From: Spirobacillus cienkowskii | GTDB lineage: Bacteria > Bdellovibrionota_B > Oligoflexia > Silvanigrellales > Silvanigrellaceae | Reading direction: 5' to 3' | NCBI RefSeq assembly: GCF_037081835.1 | Contig: NZ_CP146516.1 | Span: 643,501-707,500 of the forward strand | DNA length: 64,000 nucleotides | Part shown: positions 7,513-15,579 of the stretch, in pieces | How positions within the stretch are numbered: position 1 is the stretch's first letter | Layout: the number at the start of each line of letters is the position of its first letter | Program-made: the position numbers and the translations under genes | The notes under the pieces: model-generated | The model's input: the letters and a program-made list of their open reading frames with translations, nothing else | Told to the model about the DNA's origin: nothing | The model's database searches: none

Positions 7513-8295
7513 TTAGATTTTAATTGTATTCATGTTTTCTTCTAACGACTCTACAATATCTTTTAATGTGAGTTTATTTCCTACAAGTAAGGTTTGTATT
7601 CCTAAAATATGAGCAGGAAGATCGTAATACGGGTCGTTGCCAATCATAATCGTTCTTTCTGGAGCTGCTCCAATTTTATTGAGAGTGTCATTAAAAAATT
7701 GCGTGTGTGGCTTAGTGCTTTTCATGACATCCCAAGAAGTGACTAAGTCAAAATCATGGAGATACAAATCGCTTGCTTTGAGTCTTAATTCTATTTCTCT
7801 TCTACCAAAAACAGGATTTGTTGCGAGCGTAATGTGGCGGTTGCTTGCATGCAATAAATCAACCAGTTTACGAGCATTGGGATCAGAATGTAAAAATAAA
7901 CAAATAAATGGGTAATCGGAGTCAAAAAATTTAGCAATAAATCTTTCAATTTTTTTTCTATTTGCATTTAATTCAGAAGACAGTGTTTCAAAAAAAGCTT
8001 CTTCATTAGATTTAAATGAATGAGATGATAATAATATTTCTTTTGTTTTTTGGGCGGCTTTTATGAGTTTAGAAAATGAGCCTAGACTCCGCATTCTAAA
8101 CAACACACCAAGAGCAAACAAATTGTGAAAAAGTGCACCCGGTTGGTTGATAAGAGTGCCATCCATATCAAGAAGAACGTGGGTTTTACCATCCCACCAG
8201 TCTCCAGAAAGAGTAATTCTATTTCGAATTCTTTTTAATTCTGATGACTTTTGTTTAACTTTTTTAAATTCAGAATTTTCTTTTCTTATCTTCAT
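7513..8295 (-). CDS. HAD-superfamily phosphatase
   Basis: A 260-aa haloacid-dehalogenase-fold hydrolase. Motif I is LLDMDGTL (nucleophile and general acid aspartates), motif II is ATNPVF, motif III lysine is in STKPHTQFF, and motif IV is MIGNDPYYD. A helical cap lies between motifs I and II. The N-terminal 35 residues are basic and variable. Start at ATG 8295 is preferred over 8346, because a GAGGGG run lies upstream. The natural substrate cannot be told; phosphoglycolate-type phosphatases share this pattern. It converges on pal. Confidence 0.85.
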   Translation of the reverse strand: MKIRKENSEFKKVKQKSSELKRIRNRITLSGDWWDGKTHVLLDMDGTLINQPGALFHNLFALGVLFRMRSLGSFSKLIKAAQKTKEILLSSHSFKSNEEAFFETLSSELNANRKKIERFIAKFFDSDYPFICLFLHSDPNARKLVDLLHASNRHITLATNPVFGRREIELRLKASDLYLHDFDLVTSWDVMKSTKPHTQFFNDTLNKIGAAPERTIMIGNDPYYDLPAHILGIQTLLVGNKLTLKDIVESLEENMNTIKI

Positions 8296-8377
8296 TATGA
8301 AAGCACCCCTCTGGGGATAAAATAACAAAGTGTTACTAAACATCAATATTCATTTTTTATGAACTAAAGTCAATTCA

Positions 8378-11056
8378 CTAACAGGCTAAACCAACAGGAT
8401 TTGTATCGCTTTTATTTCCAACCGTAATAAATATTTCTTCCACCATTTTTTGTTCAAAAGAATTTGTAGGATAAATTTTAAATAACTGAGTTAATGATTC
8501 TTTAGTGGTGTTATTGAGCTGACCAGCTCTTTCAAGTCCTTTAATTAAGAAGTAAAGACTTTGAATAGATGCATTTGTACTAATATTATTTTGCATTTTT
8601 TCAAGCCCAACAGAAAATTGCCCTTGTGCTACAAGCAGGTATCCATGAAGGACTTTTGTGTCTAAAGGAACTTTTTGAACATTATCATAAGAATCAATTG
8701 CAGCCTCTAAAAGGAGTTGTGCTTTTTTTAGATCGGTACCTCGCATTGTCATACTGAGGGCTTCAAGCTCAAAAAGTTTTTGTTTTGTAAGCTTTGCAGC
8801 AGAATCTTTATTGCTTTTTGCAATAGAAAGCCATTCGTCGACAAGCGGCCAATTTCCAGAAAGACTGTAAATTTTAGCAATGCAGGCAGACAGGGTCGCA
8901 AAGTTTAATCCCTTATTTATATTTTTATTTTTAAGTAGCAGTAAAAGCTCTTGAACTGCAATACGAGAGTTAAAACCAGCACCTGATTTTGCTATAAATT
9001 GTAATAAATTTTCGCTGATATTGTTAGTAATGAGAATAGCGCATTTAGATAATATCCAGGCATATTCAACTTGATTATTTTCAATACAATCATTTCCATA
9101 TTTAATCGTTTTTTGGGCTAATGTGTCTTTTTCTGAATCTTGAATTTCTGTATTTAAAATTACGTCTTCTAAATTTTTAATTAACTCTTCATTATCTTTT
9201 AAAAACTTATTATTTTCTATATTAAGAGAAGATCTTAATAGCAATATTAAATACGAAGGATTCCAAGGATCGCTACTGAGAGATTTTAAAATTTCATTGT
9301 ATGAGTTCTCAAAGTTACCTTCAGAAAAATATGTTGCAGCAATGCTCCAATGCATTTCATTAGCTTGTTGTTCTGATAAAGAACTAAGCAAAAGACCTTC
9401 TTGAGCAATTTTACGGGCTGTAACATAATCTCGTGTTTTAAGAAGAAAGAATATATATCTTAATATACCATCAGTATTATAATAATCTCTTACAAACATG
9501 GATGTAAAATATTCTTTCGCTTCTTTGTAATGACCGAGTTTAGAATGAATTTCTCCAAGATAGTAGTGAATTTCTGGATCTGAATTATAAATTTTGTTTA
9601 ATTCTTCGAGAATGTTTAAAATATTTTTGCTGTGAGGTTCTTTGAGAATTAAGTCTCGCACTTGATTTTTTTTGAGCATATACTCAGAAATATTGACATG
9701 AGCAATTTTTAAACCACAAATCAAAATACAAAAACGGATTTCTGGGCTTCCATGTGTGTTTTTGTAAGATACTTTTAAACACTCTAATAAACCTTCTGAA
9801 GGATTATTGCTAACACAGTGAGATGCAGTCTGAATGACAAGATCTAAATGAGATTCAGAAGAAATTAAGACGGTAAAATAACACATTCTCGCTAAGGATT
9901 TTAAACCATAATCTTCGCAAAGTTGTGCAATAAAATAAAGCTGATTCATGTCTCGCGGAGATTTTTTACAAGCTATAACGATATTTTCGACTTCTGCCCG
10001 GCTTGTTTCTGCTGCTTCAAAGTTATTTGCAAGTTTATACGCTTGCATTGAGCCAAGTAAGTTAAGAACTTCTATTTCAACAGGAACTTCTCCGTACTGC
10101 CGTTGCAACCATTCTGCTAATATTTTTAGCGATTGTATCGCATTTTTGTAGTCTCCAGCTTTGATAAATTCATTATAAAGCTGTGTATGGGTTTCGAGGT
10201 GACCATGAACTAGAAACTTATCTAAAGACTCAAATTTTTCAGAATAGTTCGCCCCAAAATCAGTCACAACGCCAAGTTGTTGTAATTCTGTTAGAGTTGC
10301 TAAGGTCGCAATCGAAGAATTATTGAGTTTATAAGACTGTGTCCATAATTCGAGAGCTTCTTGAATGCGGCCAATACCTTCTAAAGCACACCCGGCAACA
10401 TACCATGCGGCATAGTTGTCAGGATAGTTAGTTTGGAGTTCTATGGCCTTATTATAAATTTCTTCTTTTTCTGAAGAGGTTTTATTGAGTTGATCTAAAT
10501 TTTCTGGGTTTGCGAAATCTTCGGGGTAGTAATCATCAGGGATATCAAGTGCTCTATTAATTCTTACTTTCTTGTTTGACAAAACATGAATTAAAGGCAT
10601 TTTAATATTCGGTGAGTAGGTGATTTCTTTGTGATGTGGAAAAAAACTCTTTTTTAAATCAGTTTTTTTATCTTTATCGAAATCGTACTTCGAAGCAATT
10701 CGTATTTTTGTTAAAATACTAGCAAACTCAATTGCTTTAGATTCGGGGTGTTTTTGAGCAAGCTTTTGTAAATCAATCAGAAGTTCAGAAAGTCCGTCTC
10801 GTTTTGAGGCAACTTCGACTCTTCTAAAAAGTACTTCATAATCATTAAAGTATTTTTTTGAAAGTTGTTTTAATATCAATCCTGCTTTTTCAAAGTCATG
10901 AACAAATATGTATTTGTTTGCTGTTTTTAAAAGATTTTGGGATAGATTGGAGTTAGAGTTTTTAAAACGAGCCTTTTTGGATAAGTTAAGGCATGATCTA
11001 GAAATTCGCCGTAATTTCGTATTTTTTTTGGGCGAAGTTTTAGTATTTGCCTGCAT
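8378..11056 (-). CDS. Large tetratricopeptide-repeat protein
   Basis: An 892-aa helical repeat protein without signal peptide or membrane segment. The N-terminal 50 residues are strongly basic. Recognisable TPR pairs include AAWYVAGCALEGIGRIQEALELW (about 215-240) and PEIHYYLGEIHSKLGHYKEAKEYF (about 500-525), and the repeats continue to the C-terminus. GGAG precedes the ATG. It is divergent from the gspL-gspM-gspN group and may serve as a cytoplasmic assembly partner for secretion or polarity, but nothing in the sequence fixes its function. Confidence 0.8.
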   Translation of the reverse strand: MQANTKTSPKKNTKLRRISRSCLNLSKKARFKNSNSNLSQNLLKTANKYIFVHDFEKAGLILKQLSKKYFNDYEVLFRRVEVASKRDGLSELLIDLQKLAQKHPESKAIEFASILTKIRIASKYDFDKDKKTDLKKSFFPHHKEITYSPNIKMPLIHVLSNKKVRINRALDIPDDYYPEDFANPENLDQLNKTSSEKEEIYNKAIELQTNYPDNYAAWYVAGCALEGIGRIQEALELWTQSYKLNNSSIATLATLTELQQLGVVTDFGANYSEKFESLDKFLVHGHLETHTQLYNEFIKAGDYKNAIQSLKILAEWLQRQYGEVPVEIEVLNLLGSMQAYKLANNFEAAETSRAEVENIVIACKKSPRDMNQLYFIAQLCEDYGLKSLARMCYFTVLISSESHLDLVIQTASHCVSNNPSEGLLECLKVSYKNTHGSPEIRFCILICGLKIAHVNISEYMLKKNQVRDLILKEPHSKNILNILEELNKIYNSDPEIHYYLGEIHSKLGHYKEAKEYFTSMFVRDYYNTDGILRYIFFLLKTRDYVTARKIAQEGLLLSSLSEQQANEMHWSIAATYFSEGNFENSYNEILKSLSSDPWNPSYLILLLRSSLNIENNKFLKDNEELIKNLEDVILNTEIQDSEKDTLAQKTIKYGNDCIENNQVEYAWILSKCAILITNNISENLLQFIAKSGAGFNSRIAVQELLLLLKNKNINKGLNFATLSACIAKIYSLSGNWPLVDEWLSIAKSNKDSAAKLTKQKLFELEALSMTMRGTDLKKAQLLLEAAIDSYDNVQKVPLDTKVLHGYLLVAQGQFSVGLEKMQNNISTNASIQSLYFLIKGLERAGQLNNTTKESLTQLFKIYPTNSFEQKMVEEIFITVGNKSDTNPVGLAC

Positions 11057-11211
11057 AAATTCTCCAACAAATGTTTGACTCTTTTACTGGTTCGGACTTT
11101 TTTAAAGAGAATTGATGTTTAATTTAAAAAGTCATTATTTCGTGCTTTTTGTGCAAAGAGGCTTTAGTGTAATTTAATGATTATACAGATTATTGTGGAG
11201 TAGTTTAGAAA
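11057..11211. promoter_or_regulatory. Divergent promoter region between the TPR gene and gspL
   Basis: 155 AT-rich bases separate the two divergent starts. GGAG lies before both start codons. Several A/T-rich -10-like words exist (for example TAATTT near 11171), but no single promoter stands out. Confidence 0.35.
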
Positions 11212-12932
11212 ATGCAAAAGATTCTTGGTCTAGACATTGGAAGTTATTCGGTTAAGGCCACAATATTATGGAATGATTTTAAAAATTTTACAGTTAAAAA
11301 AATTGTTGAACAGAAAATTGATTATAAAGAAGGCGTTGAGCATAACGCAAGTTTAGTGACTGCAATTGATATCTTAATTCATGAGAATCAACTTGAGTAT
11401 GATGTTGTTTATGCGGCGCTTGATTCTCGATCAGTTTCAATAAGAAAAGTTGATTTTGAGAATATACGCAAGCGAGATATTTTGGGTTTTTTAGAAAACG
11501 AGCTCGAAAGCACCAGTCCATTTGACATGGAAGAAACTATTCTTGATTATCAAATCATAAAATATTCAAAAACGAGCTCTGCTGTTTTAGCTGTTCTATG
11601 CCAAAAATCTGTAATCAAAAATTTCTTGGATGTAGTTGAAAAAGAGCATTTGCGAGTTAAGGTACTAGATATTGACAATTTATCATATTTAAATATGAGT
11701 TCATTTTTAAAAATAAATGCTAATAATGATTTGGTTACAGAAAATAAAGAAGAAAAAAAGAAGAAGAAGTTAAAAAAAATTGTTTTTTAATTGCAAATAT
11801 TGGACATAGTAAAACAACTTTAACTTTTATTAATGATAATAATGTATTATATACTCGAATTATTAATATTGGTGGATTGTATTTTAATCAAGTACTAAAA
11901 AATAGATTTGATATAAGTATTGGGGAAGCAGAAAGTTTAAAATGTTTTGTTAGCTCAATATTAATAAACGATGATGAATTTAATAATAATAAAGAAAATA
12001 TGGTTGCACAAGTATTAAATGAAGCTGTTACTGAATTGGGATTAGAAATTTTAAGAACTATTCAAGCGTTTGTTGCAAAAGAAAATTTAAATATTACATC
12101 TATTTTTTTAACAGGCGGTTCTAGTAAAATAGCAGGAATTGACAGTGTTTTTCAAGAGCTATTAGGTATTTCCGTCTCTTTTTTATTAATTCAAGAAGAT
12201 AAAATATTATTTGATTTAAATGATGAAAATATTAAAAACTCAGATGAAATTGCAAAAAATTTAAAAGTTTTTTCTCAATCAATTGCAATATCAATGCGAG
12301 GTCTTCCATTAATTAAAGAGATTTCTAAAATTAATTTTAGAAAGGGAGAGTTTGCGCAAATTAGTAATTATGATAAGTTAATTAAGCAAATATTCTTATA
12401 TTCGTCAATTGTCGCTATTGTTCTTTTTTCTTTAATGTTAAGTTACTTTTTTAGATATTTTATGTATAACAAAGAGATAAATGATTTAAAAACAAATTTT
12501 AGAAGAGATATAATAAGTTTGTTTTCAGGAGAGCCAGCCTCTTTAAGAATGATTTCTGGAAAAAAAGATTGGGATTTTATTAATTATGGTAAAGAATCCC
12601 TCATTCTTTTGCAGCAAAATATGAGCGATAAAAAATTATTTTTAGAACAATTTTCTTCTTCTGAAACTCCATTGCCTCTTAAAATTATGAATCAAGTTTC
12701 TCAATCTATTCCAAGTACAATGTATTTTGAAGTTTCGGAGTTTAGAGTTCAAGATAATCAGTTTTATATTGAAGCAGAAACTAATGACCCAGAAAATATC
12801 AAAAAAATTATTAATATTTTATCTAAAATAAATTTAATTAGTAATGTAACAAAGAAATCGCAGTCTGTTAAAGTTGGGACAGACAAAAAAATTACGCATT
12901 TTTCTTTAGTAGCAAACGTTGTAGAAAGATAA
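11212..12932 (+). pseudogene. gspL: GspL/PilM-like type II secretion platform protein, split by a -1 frameshift (programmed or mutational)
   Basis: The first frame (11212-11790, 192 aa) is the N-terminal half of an actin-like PilM/GspL cytoplasmic domain (ILGLDIGSYSVKA nucleotide-binding start). It stops at 11788. The next frame continues without a break (NIGHSKTTLTF, IINIGGLYF, TGGSSKI) and carries the rest of the actin-like fold, a membrane segment (FLYSSIVAIVLFSLMLSYFF) and a periplasmic GspL/PilN-like domain up to 12932. The second frame has no credible start of its own (TTG at 11877 without a ribosome-binding site). The heptamer A AAA AAG at 11754-11760 sits in the correct frame for -1 slippage, and slippage there joins the two frames exactly. 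An A8 run at 11772-11779 could also slip. Joined length is about 573 aa. Whether it is a real recoding site, a pseudogene or a sequencing error is open. Confidence 0.8.
11754..11760 (+). promoter_or_regulatory. Slippery heptamer A AAA AAG within gspL
   Basis: In the gspL frame the codons are GAA AAA AAG, giving the classical -1 slip site A AAA AAG used, for example, in E. coli dnaX. An all-A/T stem 11770-11777/11783-11790 starts nine bases downstream and overlaps the stop codon at 11788-11790. No clear Shine-Dalgarno-like stimulator is seen upstream. Confidence 0.5.
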
Positions 12933-12935
12933 ATT

Positions 12936-13577
12936 ATGGCAAAATATGCTGAATATTTAAATCAGGCAATTCAATCAATAAGAAATGTTATTTTTGGCGA
13001 AAATAATACACGCCTAGATTATATAATAGAAAGCTTTTATAAACTTCGATATGAAGTGAGATCTCGAATTATTGTAGGTAGTATTTTCTTTGGAATTTTA
13101 TTTTTTATAAGTATGTTAATAGTTTATTTTTTTAATATGGCTTCTATGCAAAATCGACTTGATGAGTCTTATGAAAATGTAAATAAGTTAAAAAATATTA
13201 AATCTTCCTATGTTGCAATCAATCAAAATTTTGAAGAGTTAACTCAAAATATTTATAATAATAACTCTAATTTATCACTCATAACTGTACTTGAACAAAA
13301 AGCAAAAGATATGAGTATTCAAACGCAAGGCTTTCCAAACAAGCCGGTGTTGTCAAAATTTCCTGGTCATAGTCCTTTGCAGGCAAAGTTCCAGATTGCT
13401 AGTGTAGAATTCAAGCTGATAGGAGTGAGTATTAAAAAAATTATTGAGTTTTCAAATGCTGTTGAGCAATTACCAAATAAACTTAAAATTTCTAAGTTTC
13501 GCCTGCTTTCTACAACAGATGCAAAACTTTATTTTGATGTGTTGTTAACGGTGGAAGCAATTGTTCCAATAAATTAA
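12936..13577 (+). CDS. gspM: GspM/PilO-like type II secretion inner-membrane protein
   Basis: A 213-aa bitopic protein with a cytoplasmic stub of about 45 residues, one membrane segment (IIVGSIFFGILFFISMLIVYFF, about 44-66), a short coiled coil and a periplasmic ferredoxin-like region. Position directly after gspL (3-base gap) and before gspN makes GspM the natural assignment; sequence conservation in this family is low. In type II secretion it partners GspL in the inner-membrane assembly platform. Other gsp genes (C-K) are not in the window. Confidence 0.7.
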   Translation: MAKYAEYLNQAIQSIRNVIFGENNTRLDYIIESFYKLRYEVRSRIIVGSIFFGILFFISMLIVYFFNMASMQNRLDESYENVNKLKNIKSSYVAINQNFEELTQNIYNNNSNLSLITVLEQKAKDMSIQTQGFPNKPVLSKFPGHSPLQAKFQIASVEFKLIGVSIKKIIEFSNAVEQLPNKLKISKFRLLSTTDAKLYFDVLLTVEAIVPIN

Positions 13578-13603
13578 AGAAAATTTTAATTATTAAGGTT
13601 ATT

Positions 13604-14554
13604 ATGAGTTTTTTTAAAAGAAAACATATTTTAGGTTTGGTTTTTTTATTTATAGTTTTTATAATAATAATAATTTATCAAACATTTCCATATAATATTT
13701 TAAAGGAAAATATTACAAATAAAATCAATAATCAGTTACAGCTAGAAAAAATTCCATTAAAAGTTGAAATAAAAAACATAAGGCCATATTGGGTTACAGG
13801 CATACAAATTGATGATTTAGCGATTAAAAATCAATTTGAATTCAATAATTCTTTTATTCTTGATTCTATTATAGTAAGAATAAAAATTTTGCCACTTTTT
13901 TTAGGCAAAGTTTCTGTTAATTTAAAATTGTCTCAGAAAAGCGGCTTATTAAATGCAGCATTTTCTGCTCCAATTAATTCTTTAATAAACAATAATTTTT
14001 TTCCAGAAAAAGCTAGTGTTATTATAAAGAAGTTTTCTGTTGATAGACTTTCCCAGGTTTTATTGAAAGCTTCGATGTCTGGTATCAATTATAATGTAGC
14101 TCTTCTCGAACCAATAATTAATCACATTAATTTTGGAGGAGATTTAGATGGATTTATGATTTTATCAAATCCTAGCTCACTCGATGTAGATTTAAATTTA
14201 TTAAATTCTTATTTAGGAATTGATAATGAATCACTTGAATTTCCTAATCAAGATTTTTCTAAACTAAGATTAAAGCTTAAATGGGATGGAAATGACATTG
14301 AAATTTTTAAAGAGACAGAAATTATTTCCAAAAATATTGATATTGAATTTTATGGTACTGTTGAAACTCCTCCGGCGTTAAGTAGAAATCCAGCAAATAT
14401 AAATTTATTTGTAAATTTTTCTCTTAGCGGAGAAGTCGAAAAGAATTTTGGATTTTTAATTCCTCAATTATTAAATTGTCCGAGTAGCTCGATGTTAGCA
14501 GGGTATTTAAAGGTTCAGCTAACAGGAACTTTAGATGAACTAACTTGTCGTTAA
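13604..14554 (+). CDS. gspN: Type II secretion system protein GspN
   Basis: A 316-aa protein with one N-terminal membrane segment (GLVFLFIVFIIIIIY) and a long beta-rich periplasmic region. GspN-type features are VEIKNIRPYWVTGIQIDDL near the start, LSRNPANINL, and a C-terminal LAGYLKVQLTGTLDEL. GspN is an accessory type II secretion protein found in deltaproteobacteria and relatives. It ends overlapping the 3' end of the converging PLP-enzyme gene by 15 bases. Confidence 0.75.
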   Translation: MSFFKRKHILGLVFLFIVFIIIIIYQTFPYNILKENITNKINNQLQLEKIPLKVEIKNIRPYWVTGIQIDDLAIKNQFEFNNSFILDSIIVRIKILPLFLGKVSVNLKLSQKSGLLNAAFSAPINSLINNNFFPEKASVIIKKFSVDRLSQVLLKASMSGINYNVALLEPIINHINFGGDLDGFMILSNPSSLDVDLNLLNSYLGIDNESLEFPNQDFSKLRLKLKWDGNDIEIFKETEIISKNIDIEFYGTVETPPALSRNPANINLFVNFSLSGEVEKNFGFLIPQLLNCPSSSMLAGYLKVQLTGTLDELTCR

Positions 14555-15556
14555 TTTAAGAATTTTATTTTCAAAACCAAATAAGGATAATCCACCACCA
14601 GAATGAATAATTAAAATATTACCTTTTAGTTTAGATTCTGTTATTATTTTTCTAGATTCAAAAAAAAGTTTTGAACTGTAAATTGGATCTGTAATTATAC
14701 CATATTCACTAGATATTTTTTTAATTTCATGAAATGTCTTAGAATTTGTGGAGCCAAAAGATTTGGCATTTGAAGGAAAGTATAGCAAATAATTAATAAT
14801 ATTAGTACCAATTTTATTAAAATTTTTTTCAAATTCAACTTTAAGATTTTCTAAATTGCTCTTAAATGATTCTTGATTTCCAGATAATAAAAGTACATGA
14901 ATAATAGTCTTTCTCTTTAAAAACAAAAAACTTAAAATTAGTGAAATTGCAATAAATCCTGTCCCTGCATCTATAAAAATATGGTTAAATTCTAAATTAT
15001 AGTCGAGTTCGTTTTTAATGATATCCAATGCCAGAGTGCATGCTCCGGGTAAAGCCTCAGGGCAAAATGCCCCTTCAGGTATATATCCTACCTTTTTATT
15101 AACCAATTTTTTTTCATTAATATAATTTAAAATATATTTTTCGATTTCTGATAAAGAATTTTCAATCCAATAAATAGATTTTTGATTGACAAATAATCTT
15201 GTTAGAAGATAATTTCCTGAAATTTTTTCCTTTTTTTTACCAAATAAAAATAAAATAGGTGAGATTTCGTTTTCAATTAAAAGTTGAGTCGCTGTAAGAA
15301 TATTGTTTGAATGAGAACTTCCAATAATAATAACTTCATTAAAATTTTGTTTCTTTATAAATGGAATTAAAGAAAGATACTTTCTAATTTTACTACCGCT
15401 AGCTCCAAACCCAAGCTCATCATCTCTTTTTATAAAAACTGTTGTTTCTTTGTTAGTCAGTTTAAATAATTTATGAATTCTCGAATTTTGGGGATATTTT
15501 TCAAAATTAAAATTATTAAATTTTTCTTTAAATTTATTAATATTATTGTTTGTCAT
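14540..15556 (-). CDS. ACC deaminase / D-cysteine desulfhydrase family PLP enzyme
   Basis: A 338-aa fold-type II PLP enzyme. FIKRDDELGFGASGSKIRKY (about 41-60) carries the Schiff-base lysine in GSKIRKY, followed by GSSHSNN, the substrate-carboxylate loop. The phosphate-binding DAGTGF motif and a late LIIHSGGG segment complete the family pattern. Members act as 1-aminocyclopropane-1-carboxylate deaminases or D-cysteine desulfhydrases, and the sequence here does not decide between them. Codon use is very A/T-rich. It lies downstream of the FecR/TPR/barrel gene on the same strand. Confidence 0.78.
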   Translation of the reverse strand: MTNNNINKFKEKFNNFNFEKYPQNSRIHKLFKLTNKETTVFIKRDDELGFGASGSKIRKYLSLIPFIKKQNFNEVIIIGSSHSNNILTATQLLIENEISPILFLFGKKKEKISGNYLLTRLFVNQKSIYWIENSLSEIEKYILNYINEKKLVNKKVGYIPEGAFCPEALPGACTLALDIIKNELDYNLEFNHIFIDAGTGFIAISLILSFLFLKRKTIIHVLLLSGNQESFKSNLENLKVEFEKNFNKIGTNIINYLLYFPSNAKSFGSTNSKTFHEIKKISSEYGIITDPIYSSKLFFESRKIITESKLKGNILIIHSGGGLSLFGFENKILKLTTS

Positions 15557-15579
15557 AAAAGAAAACTCAAAGTTATAAG

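Noticed and set aside
11877-12932. Second half of gspL as a separate gene
   Set aside because: Starts TTG without a ribosome-binding site in the middle of a domain; the frame continues upstream from the first half.
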